Positions 7,618 to 17,014 of a stretch of DNA of 33,665 bases are shown one piece after another (positions within the stretch are counted from its first letter, which is position 1; each line of letters opens with the position of its first letter). The translations under genes and the position numbers were made by a program. A model generated the notes under the pieces. The model was given only the letters and a program-made list of their open reading frames with translations, did not search any database and was not told the origin of the DNA. This DNA comes from an uncultured Mycoplasmatota bacterium (lineage in GTDB: Bacteria; Bacillota_I; Bacilli_A; RF39; UBA660): the NCBI GenBank assembly GCA_947643405.1, contig CANRVY010000020.1, positions 1 through 33,665 of the forward strand, read 5' to 3'.

Positions 7618-7975
7618 TTAATTGTAATCGTCAAATTTTAGAGTTCTTTTATCAAACATGAATTTTCCATATTTCTCATATACTTGGTCAGCGATGCAAG
7701 AAATAATTTCTTCTGCTTGTTTTTTTCCTCTTCTGATAATCAATTATCCAATTCAAAAAAATAGAAGTTCTAATTTTGAAAGTGAAGTTTCATATTTTAT
7801 TTGATTTTTTTGGTTCTTTTAATTGTATTAACAAATCAATATATCTTCTATAAATTGTTGGAAAATCATAAGTATATAAATATTGCTTTGCCTCTTTTCT
7901 TAATAATTTGTAAACTTTCTAATTTTTTATAAATTCTTCTTTATTGATATCTAAAATCTTAATTTTTAATTCCAT
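7618..7975 (-). pseudogene. Decayed CYTH-like gene (class IV adenylate cyclase / thiamine-triphosphatase family)
   Basis: Reading minus from ATG 7975 gives MELKIKILDINKEEFIKN, then a TAG. The same frame resumes with LRKEAKQYLYTYDFPTIYRRYIDLLIQL before another stop. A separate frame near the 3' end encodes IISCIADQVYEKYGKFMFDK and a stop at 7618. The opening (MELKIKI with alternating acidic residues, then YLYTYD and R-x-I-D) resembles the E-x-E-x-K start of CYTH enzymes. At about 110 codons with internal stops and a large gap it is shorter than the family (about 170-190 aa), so it must be non-functional. The family call rests on a few motifs. This is the only content of the gap between the VanZ gene and the GntR promoter. 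Confidence 0.5.
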
Positions 7976-7998
7976 TTTTCCATACTTCTATTCCTTTC

Positions 7999-9303
7999 TT
8001 ATTCTATGATTTCATATAATACTTCTAAATCATCATTTATGAGCAACTGATATATTTTGGTACTGATGATGTGATTTAGTTTTTCATCGAGAAATTCTAT
8101 TTTGACTATAGTCTTTCCAGCTTTCTTTGGAATAAAGTGAAGCTCCAAAGAAATTTTATTTCCATTATATTTCAAATTGAACGTTTTTATTCCCAATAAA
8201 CTAGGTTCTTCAATCATTATTTGATAAGTGTTTCCTTGCTCTTCTATTTGAATCATTTCATATTTGTTTTCTTTTATCACTTCTAGTCCTGCTTTTTCTA
8301 AACTTTCTATTGTAATTGGATATTCCGTTGGATTGTTTTTTAGAATTTCTTTGACCAAATATTTTTGATTATTTATCTTTACATAAACGGAATCGCTTTT
8401 CACGCAACTAAAGTTATAAATATATAATTCATCTTCATAAAATGGTTCTAATGCATCTGCACAAGTAGAGGATTCATCTATAATTTGAATATGATTATTT
8501 CCTATTTTATTTAGATTTTTCTGATAGAGAAATTCACGATATTGAAATAGAAAATATAAAATAACCATTACAAATATAAATATAGTAGCTATTTTAAAAA
8601 GCGATTTTTTATCTACTTTATTTTTTCTTAGTAAAAAAATATTTTCAATTACATTTTGAAGTGTTGGTAACTTTAATACTTGATATAAAAGAAAAGCTCC
8701 CAATACATTGAGTATGACATCATCAATATCACAGCTTCCAGATAAAGTGAATAGTTGCAAAACTTCTATTATAACAACAAATAAAGTAGTTGTAATCAAA
8801 AATACTTTCCAATTTTTTTGTTTTGGAAAAAGAAGAGTGAGAAAGAAAGCAAGCGGCATTAAACAAACAAAATTACCAATTAAATTAAAGAATATGATTC
8901 TAGTAGAAAGCAAACTGTCAAAGTTACTAATATATTCGAATATTGTTTTAAAAGGGATGAAATTAAAAGAATGATTGATATAGTTATTCCATAATTCAGT
9001 AGACCATTTGGGAATGATTCTCCCATTTCTTCCCCAAGCAGGGTCAAATAAGGTAAGTGTTAAAAATAAAAGGACATATAGAAACATAAAAATCCATAAA
9101 TTGATTATCAATGGTTTTTTGCTTTCTATATTTTTAGATAATAGAACTCCTCCCATATGAAGAAATAAAACACATCCACAAAGGAGTATCAATCTTCCAA
9201 CTTCGGATAATGTAAATCTAGAAGAAAAATCAAGTACAATATAAATCATCAATAGCGCTATAGCTATGGAATATAAAACAATACTGCTTGCTTTTTTTTT
9301 CAT
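7999..9303 (-). CDS. VanZ-family membrane protein with C-terminal extracytoplasmic domain
   Basis: 434 aa. Residues 1-215 hold about six membrane segments and the VanZ features NFIPFKTI, NLIGNFVCLMPLAFF and IEVLQLFTLSGSCDIDDVILNVLGAFL. VanZ relatives influence sensitivity to lipoglycopeptides and similar drugs by an unclear mechanism. A further membrane segment (IATIFIFVMVILYFLF, about residue 240) leads into roughly 180 residues of soluble beta-rich sequence with two Cys, probably outside the membrane and not part of usual VanZ proteins (about 150-200 aa). The gene begins one base after the methyltransferase stop, so they form one operon. Codons 2-4 are an A9 run (KKK), a possible site of slippage right after the start. 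Confidence 0.8.
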   Translation of the reverse strand: MKKKASSIVLYSIAIALLMIYIVLDFSSRFTLSEVGRLILLCGCVLFLHMGGVLLSKNIESKKPLIINLWIFMFLYVLLFLTLTLFDPAWGRNGRIIPKWSTELWNNYINHSFNFIPFKTIFEYISNFDSLLSTRIIFFNLIGNFVCLMPLAFFLTLLFPKQKNWKVFLITTTLFVVIIEVLQLFTLSGSCDIDDVILNVLGAFLLYQVLKLPTLQNVIENIFLLRKNKVDKKSLFKIATIFIFVMVILYFLFQYREFLYQKNLNKIGNNHIQIIDESSTCADALEPFYEDELYIYNFSCVKSDSVYVKINNQKYLVKEILKNNPTEYPITIESLEKAGLEVIKENKYEMIQIEEQGNTYQIMIEEPSLLGIKTFNLKYNGNKISLELHFIPKKAGKTIVKIEFLDEKLNHIISTKIYQLLINDDLEVLYEIIE

Positions 9304-9304
9304 A

Positions 9305-10054
9305 TTACTTTTTACGAGCTACTATAATTAACGTAGTTGGTGCTGCTTTTAATTTTCTAGCATCCCAATAGTGACTTTGATAGTCTCCTATTCCATTTTT
9401 TTCTTGCGGATTTTCTTCAATTACTTGTTCTATTTCCATTCCATTATTGATGATTCCATTCATAATTGTTGATATTTTTAAATTATATTGCATTAATTCT
9501 ACTTTACTTGGCCCTTTGGTAATAATCTGTTTACTTTCATCATTATAGTTATGAGCAATCACTAATTTATCTTCTTCTATCTTCAAGCAATTAAAGAAAG
9601 GGTGTATCCAACATAGTATTAATTTGCCATCTGATTTTAGGTATTCACTAGACAATTTTAAAGTTTGCATTGGATCGGAACTAAATCCAAGACTATACAG
9701 TGACAATACATAATCAAAATATTCTAATGGCAATCCTGGATTTTCTTCCATAGGAGAAACAACAAATCTAGAATTTTCTATATTTAAACTTTCTGCTTTT
9801 TTGATTTGTTCTTCTGAAATATCTAATCCCCATATTTCATCTGCTCCTTTTTTCTTTAAATATTCCAGGCTTTTCCCAGAAGCACATCCTAATTCTAGTA
9901 CTTTTTTCCCTTCCATATTTTTAAAAAGTTTTAGCTTTTCTTCATTTGCCATAAATGGGCCATATTCTGGTAAAGAGGTGTTAGAAAAAGGTTCCCCATT
10001 TTTCACTAACGCATTCCATCCTTTTTTATTAATTTCACAAAAATTTTTCTCCAT
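9305..10054 (-). CDS. Class I SAM-dependent methyltransferase
   Basis: 249 aa. Motif I is VLELGCASGKSLEYL (near residue 52), the acidic residue after beta-2 is in WGLDIS, and a post-I region FDYVLSLYSLGFSSDP follows, giving a Methyltransf_11-type fold. It is cytoplasmic and takes a methyl group from S-adenosylmethionine; the acceptor cannot be told. The N-terminal NKKGWNALVKNGEPFS resembles firmicute methyltransferases that start with an N-x-x-x-W-N motif. GTGGGAA lies 6 bases upstream of the ATG. It is the first gene of a pair with the VanZ protein. Confidence 0.85.
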   Translation of the reverse strand: MEKNFCEINKKGWNALVKNGEPFSNTSLPEYGPFMANEEKLKLFKNMEGKKVLELGCASGKSLEYLKKKGADEIWGLDISEEQIKKAESLNIENSRFVVSPMEENPGLPLEYFDYVLSLYSLGFSSDPMQTLKLSSEYLKSDGKLILCWIHPFFNCLKIEEDKLVIAHNYNDESKQIITKGPSKVELMQYNLKISTIMNGIINNGMEIEQVIEENPQEKNGIGDYQSHYWDARKLKAAPTTLIIVARKK

Positions 10055-10114
10055 TTTATTCCCACTTTCTAAATCATATTATACAATAACAGTTTTCCTT
10101 TTACAAGAAAAAAA

Positions 10115-10132
10115 CTCAAACTTAAATTTGAG
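10115..10132 (-). terminator. Terminator of the glycosyltransferase gene
   Basis: CTCAAA (10115-10120) pairs with TTTGAG (10127-10132) and TTTTTTT follows on the minus strand. The stop codon (10122-10124) lies in the loop. Confidence 0.75.
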
Positions 10133-11189
10133 CTTCTATGAGTTTTTTATTATTGAGCAATCGTTCATCATTAGGACAAAGTTCGATGGCTTGATTGATG
10201 CATTCTAAGGCTTTCTCATAATTTCCTTGATAATAATAACTTAAAGATAATAAATCATAAACGGTATGGTTCCAGCTAAAAGGTTCATTAATGTAACTTT
10301 TTTGATGTGTTTTAATTTCTAAAGCTTTCCAACAATATTCTTCTATCAATTTCCAATTTTGAAATCGATTTTCTAAAAGAGCTCTTTCAATATAAGCATC
10401 TCTTAAATAAGGTGCTTCTTCTATTGCTTTATCTAACCACATCCTGGCTTCTTCGAAACGCTCTAATGCAATATAAGAACGAGCGATAAAACGCATAGAA
10501 GCTGCTCTTTCATCTTTCCAAGTTGCTCGCTTTAAATTTAAATGCTTTATTAAAGTATCAATTGCTTCATTCCATTTTTTATAATACATATATTCTCTTC
10601 CTAAATAATGCATATTTCTATCATCTTCTGGATCTTCTTTTACAGACAATTCTAATAGTGGTAAATAATTACTTCTAGATTTATTTGCATCTGGATAATG
10701 ATTTAAAGTAATATTAGGGATGGTAATTGTATGTTCTTCTCCTTCATAACTCAATACTTCATGTACAGGATGCGTCCATTTATATCCTGTTCTTCGATGC
10801 ATTTTTTCAATATAAAAATTGACTGCTGGTTTGCCGAATTCATCAAAACTCCAATTGTAATTATATCTTGCTCTAGTAGTATCAGAAGTCCAAACTGCTT
10901 CTAGTTTTTCTCTCCACCCTTCTTCAAATACTTCATCTAAGTCTGTACAAACACAAATATCTGTGTCTGTTGGAACTAATTCTAATGATTCATTTCTAGC
11001 GACGTCAAATCTCCAAGGGTCTATTTTTTTTATCGTTACATTCACACCAAACTTTTTTAATTCTTCTACAGTACTATCAGTAGAACCAGTATCTAATACA
11101 AAAATTTCATCTGCTTCTTTCATTGAACTTACCCAACGACTAACAAATTTCTCTTCATTTTTTGAAATCGCATATACACAAACTTTCAT
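10122..11189 (-). CDS. Family 2 glycosyltransferase with TPR tail
   Basis: About 355 aa. Residues 1-220 are a GT-A glycosyltransferase 2 domain: VCVYAISKNEE, then FVLDTGSTDST binding the nucleotide, and ICVCTDLDEVF as the DxD-type metal site. The C-terminal third is made of TPR-like helix pairs (AARSYIALERFEEARMWL-like, LSYYYQGNYEKALECINQAI). Relatives transfer sugars to cell-surface glycans or proteins; the substrate is unknown. ATG 11189 is chosen because AGGAGG lies 5 bases upstream, whereas the ATG at 11204 precedes that site. It is single, with its own terminator, and divergent from the tRNA-Thr gene. Confidence 0.85.
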   Translation of the reverse strand: MKVCVYAISKNEEKFVSRWVSSMKEADEIFVLDTGSTDSTVEELKKFGVNVTIKKIDPWRFDVARNESLELVPTDTDICVCTDLDEVFEEGWREKLEAVWTSDTTRARYNYNWSFDEFGKPAVNFYIEKMHRRTGYKWTHPVHEVLSYEGEEHTITIPNITLNHYPDANKSRSNYLPLLELSVKEDPEDDRNMHYLGREYMYYKKWNEAIDTLIKHLNLKRATWKDERAASMRFIARSYIALERFEEARMWLDKAIEEAPYLRDAYIERALLENRFQNWKLIEEYCWKALEIKTHQKSYINEPFSWNHTVYDLLSLSYYYQGNYEKALECINQAIELCPNDERLLNNKKLIEAQI

Positions 11190-11241
11190 AAATCCTCCTA
11201 TCATTATAATATATTAGAGTTATTTATTTTCAGTTCCTATA

Positions 11242-11270
11242 TTGAATTAAATATAAGGATTTGCTATAAT
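11242..11270 (+). promoter_or_regulatory. Promoter of tRNA-Thr
   Basis: TTGAAT (11242-11247), a 17-base spacer and a perfect TATAAT (11265-11270). The mature tRNA begins 12 bases further on. Confidence 0.8.
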
Positions 11271-11282
11271 ATGAGTAGAAGC

Positions 11283-11358
11283 GCTGGAATAGCTCAGTAG
11301 GTAGAGCAACTGTCTCGTAATCAGTAGGTCGCGGGTTCAATTCCTGTTTCCAGCACCA
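11283..11358 (+). tRNA. tRNA-Thr (anticodon CGU)
   Basis: 76 nt with the CCA tail encoded. Acceptor GCTGGAA pairs with TTCCAGC (11348-11354). The D-arm is GCTC/GAGC. The anticodon loop CTCGTAA gives CGU, reading ACG. The T-arm is GCGGG-TTCAATT-CCTGT, with a G-T wobble. One U-U mismatch closes the anticodon stem. A mobilizable element follows it. Confidence 0.93.
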
Positions 11359-11369
11359 TTGACGAATCT

Positions 11370-11386
11370 GTTCGAACTATTCGAAC
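11370..11386. repeat. Perfect inverted repeat at the left element boundary
   Basis: GTTCGAA, CTA, TTCGAAC: 7-bp arms around 3 bases, 12 bases after the tRNA. Its right arm overlaps the putative att core. It could be the integrase half-site pair or a small hairpin in the tRNA trailer. Confidence 0.5.
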
Positions 11387-11389
11387 TTT
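11378..11389. repeat. Putative attL core
   Basis: TATTCGAACTTT, matched 11 of 12 by TACTCGAACTTT at 16920-16931. Joining the sequence left of this core to that right of the other restores a tRNA-Thr followed by a stem (ATTCGA/TCGAGT) and T-run, as expected for an uninterrupted tRNA gene. Confidence 0.5.
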
Positions 11390-11398
11390 GATATATAG

Positions 11399-11423
11399 AA
11401 TCAATCGAAAGATTGGTTTTTTT
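11399..11423 (+). terminator. Terminator behind the tRNA, in the element's left end
   Basis: AATCAATC (11399-11406) pairs with GATTGGTT (11411-11418) around a GAAA tetraloop, then T-run. If the att core is correct it was brought in by the element and now serves as terminator of the tRNA. Confidence 0.8.
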
Positions 11424-11459
11424 CTGTTTTAAGAAAAAATCATAGAAAGGTTGGTGTCT

Positions 11460-11735
11460 ATGATTAATGTAATCAAAAAAGAAATTGATATGGAGGAATC
11501 TTTAAAAAAGAGATTAGAGATAATATGTGATTTTTGTAATACTACTCCAACAATTATAAATGGTAGTATTCGTAAAATTGATAAGACTAATTTAAACTAT
11601 ATTGAACCTCATAGAATAATTATCAATAATGTAATGTTTCTTGCTTTTAACTATTCCAATGAAATCTATATCAATAATTTAAGTAAAAAAATTAAAATAT
11701 CAGAATTAGAAAACTACATAAAATCTATGAATTAA
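11460..11735 (+). CDS. Small hypothetical protein of the element, 91 aa
   Basis: I do not recognise it. It is a small, mildly basic, Ile/Asn-rich protein (IIINNVMFLAFNYSNEIYINNL), with a helical N-terminus (EESLKKRLEIICDFC). It has no clear helix-turn-helix. ATG 11460 has AAAGG 9 bases upstream; the in-frame TTG at 11451 abuts that site and is unlikely. As the first gene of the element, next to the integration end, it could be a recombination directionality factor or a regulator, but that is only position-based. Confidence 0.55.
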   Translation: MINVIKKEIDMEESLKKRLEIICDFCNTTPTIINGSIRKIDKTNLNYIEPHRIIINNVMFLAFNYSNEIYINNLSKKIKISELENYIKSMN

Positions 11736-11804
11736 TGCTTACTAGGTAATAGACAAAATAAGAAAAATGTTGTATTATGTAATTGATTTACAAAGACTTA
11801 TTTT

Positions 11805-11850
11805 GAGAAGTAAAAGTATTAGTTTGTAGTACCTTTACTTCTCTTTTTTT
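11805..11850 (+). terminator. Terminator/attenuator ahead of the recombinase
   Basis: GAGAAGTAAA (11805-11814) pairs with TTTACTTCTC (11834-11843), 10 bp, then T7. It ends 30 bases before the recombinase start. It stops transcripts of the small ORF and tRNA, or attenuates the recombinase mRNA. No separate promoter is obvious between it and the recombinase start. Confidence 0.8.
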
Positions 11851-11877
11851 GAAAAATTAGAAAAAGGGAGATGATAA

Positions 11878-13836
<1,959 letters not shown>

Positions 13837-13900
13837 GCTTTATGTAATTTTGTTTTATTACGAAGTTTTAAAACCATATGGAATAAAGTAAAACGGATTC

Positions 13901-13987
13901 TAAGGTGTCCTTAGCCCACGAGGGCATTTTGCTATACTTGGCAAAATCCCTAGGGGGTTAAGTATTTTGTCAAAGCCAAAATATAGC
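13901..13987 (+). other. Candidate origin of transfer (oriT)
   Basis: A run of small perfect inverted repeats in a GC-richer patch of the 200-bp gap before the relaxase: TAAGG-TGT-CCTTA (13901-13913), GCCC-ACGA-GGGC (13914-13925), ATTTTGC-8 nt-GCAAAAT (13926-13947) and CCCTAGGG (13948-13955). GCCAAAATATAGC (13975-13987) is an imperfect inverted copy of GCTATACTTGGC (13931-13942). MobV relaxases nick at such hairpins immediately upstream of their own gene. The nick site itself is not identified. Confidence 0.6.
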
Positions 13988-14042
13988 TAAAAAATCACCA
14001 TTAAAACAACTATAAAAATATAAAAATAAAGGAGTGTGATTT

Positions 14043-15422
14043 ATTATACAATTAGCATATTCATTTCATTTAGGTAGTGATAAGAATAAGAAAAATAGTT
14101 CTAGAACTAGTGCAAAATCTAATGTAAGTGGTACAACATCTAAAAGTAATAATGCAATACAAAATTCAGCAGGATTAACTAAGTGTGATAACCATAATTA
14201 CAGAAAATATGATGACAGAGAGTATGACATCGAAATTATTAGAGGTAGTTCTTCTCTTGTAGATGATGTGAAGAAGTTATATAGAGATGAGTTTGATGAG
14301 GCAAAGGAAGAATACAATGCTAAACAAACAAGAGAAAATAGGAAAATTAACGACTACTTTACTCATATAAGTAACAATTCTAAAAGTGATCTAGCTTGTG
14401 AGATTATTATAGAACTTGGAGATAAAAAGTATTGGGATACAAAGGATATAAAGTTTAAAAAACGAATGACAAATGTGTTTAAACAACAAGTTATTGATTT
14501 AGAAACTATACTACCTACTTTTAAAATAGCTTCAGCCATTATCCATTATGATGAAACAAGCCCACATCTTCATATTGTAGGAGTTCCCATTAAAATCGGT
14601 GGTAAAAATGGTATGAAAAAACAAGTTGGAAAAAGTGATGTTTTTACCAAAGAATCACTTCGTAAATTGCAAGATAAAATGAGAGTATTATGTATTGAGT
14701 CGTTCAATAAAGAATATGGACTTACTAACTCATTAAAAGGAAAGAAAAAAGGCAGAAATCGTGATTATCATATAACTGAAATGGACGACTATATGGAAAT
14801 GAAAGAACACCTAGAAAAAAATCAAGAACGACTAGAAATAGCCAATAAAAAAGCATTAGAACTTGATAATCATACCAAAGAAGTAAAAGAAATTATAACT
14901 GATTTAAAAACAACTTTAACTTCAAAAGAAAAATATGTTTTAAAACAAGAAGATAAAGATAAATTAGTATCTTATATTGATTCAGTTAGTAAAACAAATG
15001 ATGAATATAAGAAAATCAAAACTTTATCTGTAACTCTTAACAATGTAGATATAGAAATAAGGGAAAATCATGATAAAATCAAGACACTAACTGAAAATAA
15101 TAAAGCACTTACTTTAAGAGTAGAAAATTTAACTAAGAATATCAGTAGCAAAGATAAAGAAATAGAAGAATTAAAAGAAGAAAATCATTCATTAAAAAAT
15201 ACTCTAGAATTTTGGAAAGATAAGTTTTTACGAGTTATGTCTTTAATCAAAGATAAATTATTTGGTAAGGAAAAAGAACGAGAAAACTACTTTGATGTAT
15301 CAAAAGATTTATACAAAAAAGGCATTATTAAGGAAGATACTTTTAATGACTTAAATGATAAATATAATTTTAGCAAAGAACATGATAATAAGGGAAAAGA
15401 TGATTTTGAGATAGAAATTTAA
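14043..15422 (+). CDS. MobV/Mob_Pre-family relaxase (mobilization protein)
   Basis: About 459 aa if read from 14043. The metal-binding three-His motif is IHYDETSPHLHI (H-x-D-E-x-x-P-H-x-H), and EYNAKQ, DYFTHIS, GVPIK and the coiled-coil C-terminal half are as in plasmid recombination/mobilization proteins. It would nick the element at oriT and pilot the strand. The only standard-type start codons are internal (for example GTG 14268), but the same frame is open further upstream and encodes the conserved beginning QLAYSFHLGSDKNKK and REYDIEIIRGSSSL. AAAGGAG (14028-14034) stands 8 bases before ATT 14043 (ATA follows at 14046), and TGA closes the frame at 14037. So the gene either uses a rare ATT/ATA start or has a mutated ATG. 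A long coiled coil covers about residues 250-400. Confidence 0.8.
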   Translation: MIQLAYSFHLGSDKNKKNSSRTSAKSNVSGTTSKSNNAIQNSAGLTKCDNHNYRKYDDREYDIEIIRGSSSLVDDVKKLYRDEFDEAKEEYNAKQTRENRKINDYFTHISNNSKSDLACEIIIELGDKKYWDTKDIKFKKRMTNVFKQQVIDLETILPTFKIASAIIHYDETSPHLHIVGVPIKIGGKNGMKKQVGKSDVFTKESLRKLQDKMRVLCIESFNKEYGLTNSLKGKKKGRNRDYHITEMDDYMEMKEHLEKNQERLEIANKKALELDNHTKEVKEIITDLKTTLTSKEKYVLKQEDKDKLVSYIDSVSKTNDEYKKIKTLSVTLNNVDIEIRENHDKIKTLTENNKALTLRVENLTKNISSKDKEIEELKEENHSLKNTLEFWKDKFLRVMSLIKDKLFGKEKERENYFDVSKDLYKKGIIKEDTFNDLNDKYNFSKEHDNKGKDDFEIEI

Positions 15423-15453
15423 TTAAAAATGTAGATTTTATTAAAAAATAATG

Positions 15454-15459
15454 TATAAT
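15454..15459 (+). promoter_or_regulatory. -10 box of the orphan gene
   Basis: A perfect TATAAT lies 35 bases before ATG 15494, in the 71-base gap after the relaxase. The -35 is poor (GTAGAT at 17 bases). GGGGG follows 9-10 bases before the start. The gene seems to have its own promoter rather than relying only on the relaxase transcript. Confidence 0.5.
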
Positions 15460-15493
15460 AGTAGGTACTTAACAGATTGGGGGAAAATTAATC

Positions 15494-16801
15494 ATGTTAA
15501 AAGAAAAAAAATCGGTGTTTTTGATTTATGATAAAAAAATAGCACCACGTTTTAATAAGTTATTATCTGAAAATTTAGAAATTGAAACTGAACTTGAAGA
15601 TTATGGATGTAATAAACTTGTTTCAGTTTCAGTTGAAGATTATCAAAGAGCTTTAGAGGAAGGTCTCAACATTTCAAATCTAAATCATTGGGATATGAGT
15701 TGGGTAAATGCTTATAAAGAGCCAAGACCAGTTGGATATATTAATATAATGTATAGTAGTTTGCCAAAAACAAGAGAAGCCAGTTCTTTATGGGAAGCAT
15801 TTGAATTACCAGATCATTGTCCTATTGATATTAAAGAATATATTGAGAAACTACAAGCATTTTTAGGTGGGCGCCCTATAAAAATTAAATACAATAGTTT
15901 TGATAATGCAATAGAGTTTTTAGTTAAAGGTTTATTAGAAGATTATGAACTTGTAAAACAACAATGTGAAGGATTTAATTACGTTATGAAAAATTCACCT
16001 TTTATTAAAACTACATTTTTAGAAAAAGATGGAACTTTAATTAGAACTGAAAAAGAAGAGGAAAAAGAAGAATCAAGCCTTAAATCTTATTTTAATGAAT
16101 CTATGTTTGTGGATGGTTTATTAAGACCAGAAGGTTCTAATATTGCGCCAAAAACAGATACTGACCAAGATTTAACAACAGGTTATAAATATAATAGTCG
16201 TAGATTTGGTGCTAGAAATTTTGATATCAGTTCTGTTGGGATTTATGATTTGACAGAGAGCATTCAAGGAACATTCCTTATTTATGAAGAAAAAGATTAT
16301 AATCACTATTGGAATAACGAAAAAGAGGAACAAACGAATTGTAAATCAATAATGCCTTTCACTATGTTAGATAATGGTAGTTTTGAAAGTAAAGTTACTA
16401 TTCAAGATGGAGAAACAGTAGTAGTAAACACAAGTGTGAATGTTATTAGAAATATAGTCGGTTGTAATTTTGATGATAAGAGTGTAAGAGATGGATTGTT
16501 TTCTGGACTTGCACATGAAGATTGTAGAGGCAATTTTGAATTAAACGAATATTATAAAACAATTTCTAATAGAACAAGATTACTTCATTATTCTGAATCT
16601 TCCGATTTCTTTGAGGTGTATGAATTGCCTAATGGATGGGTTGTTGAAGATGGAATTTCAAAGTTAGAATATCCAAAGGTATTTGATGATGTAGATTTTG
16701 ATAAGCAAGATAAGGATCTAGAAGAAATTAATGGTATTTTAGCATCACGAACTAATAGCAAAGGTATGTCTTTAGTTAAAAAAATTGATAATAGCAAGTA
16801 A
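15494..16801 (+). CDS. Orphan 435-aa protein carried by the element
   Basis: I do not recognise a family. It is soluble, acidic and without signal peptide. The N-terminal ~110 residues include VSVEDYQRALEEGLNIS, NHWDMSWVNAY and EPRPVGYINIMY. A Glu/Lys-rich linker (about 183-195) separates an N-terminal from a C-terminal half containing SRRFGARNFDISSVGIYDLT, MPFTMLDNG and GDETVVVNTS-like strands, which reads like a beta-rich domain. GMSLVKKIDNSK is the C-terminus. It has its own promoter and terminator and is the last gene before the right end, the position where mobilizable elements carry accessory (for example defence, anti-defence or fitness) genes. No function can be claimed from sequence. 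Confidence 0.75.
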   Translation: MLKEKKSVFLIYDKKIAPRFNKLLSENLEIETELEDYGCNKLVSVSVEDYQRALEEGLNISNLNHWDMSWVNAYKEPRPVGYINIMYSSLPKTREASSLWEAFELPDHCPIDIKEYIEKLQAFLGGRPIKIKYNSFDNAIEFLVKGLLEDYELVKQQCEGFNYVMKNSPFIKTTFLEKDGTLIRTEKEEEKEESSLKSYFNESMFVDGLLRPEGSNIAPKTDTDQDLTTGYKYNSRRFGARNFDISSVGIYDLTESIQGTFLIYEEKDYNHYWNNEKEEQTNCKSIMPFTMLDNGSFESKVTIQDGETVVVNTSVNVIRNIVGCNFDDKSVRDGLFSGLAHEDCRGNFELNEYYKTISNRTRLLHYSESSDFFEVYELPNGWVVEDGISKLEYPKVFDDVDFDKQDKDLEEINGILASRTNSKGMSLVKKIDNSK

Positions 16802-16822
16802 AAATTTGCTATTATTTTTTAA
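16790..16822 (+). terminator. Terminator of the orphan gene
   Basis: AATAGCAA (16790-16797) pairs with TTGCTATT (16806-16813), overlapping the stop codon, with TTTTTT just after. Confidence 0.8.
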
Positions 16823-16859
16823 AATTTTATGGTAATATATATTTAGTGATTGATTCTTA

Positions 16860-16947
16860 TACCAATCGTTGTGGTAAAAAGTTGTAGATAACTACGACAA
16901 TGGCACCAGATTTGATTGCTACTCGAACTTTATGTATCGAGTTTTTT
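16860..16947 (+). ncRNA. Candidate structured RNA at the element's right end
   Basis: Three stem-loops in a row: TACCA/TGGTA (16860-16876), GTTGTAG-ATAA-CTACGAC (16881-16898, 7 bp with one G-T) and ACTCGA/TCGAGT (16921-16942) followed by TTTTTT. TGGCACC stands between the last two. A weak AT-rich -10 (about 16832-16840) precedes it. It may be a small RNA of the element, or just the att region plus the original tRNA terminator. It resembles no RNA family that I can name. Confidence 0.35.
16920..16931. repeat. Putative attR core
   Basis: TACTCGAACTTT, the partner of 11378-11389 (one mismatch). The bases to its right complete a terminator stem that also works with the left-hand copy of the core. 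Confidence 0.5.
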
Positions 16948-17014
16948 GTTGCTTTATTTTTATTCTTCTGTTATGATATAGAACAAATTAGTTGACTATT
17001 AGGTGGTGATTAAA

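Noticed and set aside
14268-15422. Relaxase starting at GTG 14268
   Set aside because: No Shine-Dalgarno, and it removes the conserved N-terminal region that is encoded in frame upstream.
16899-16947. TGGCACC followed by a terminator, as in a T-box leader
   Set aside because: The upstream part is far too short for stem I with a specifier loop, TGGCACC does not pair into an antiterminator that excludes the downstream stem, and the following gene is not an aminoacyl-tRNA or amino-acid gene.
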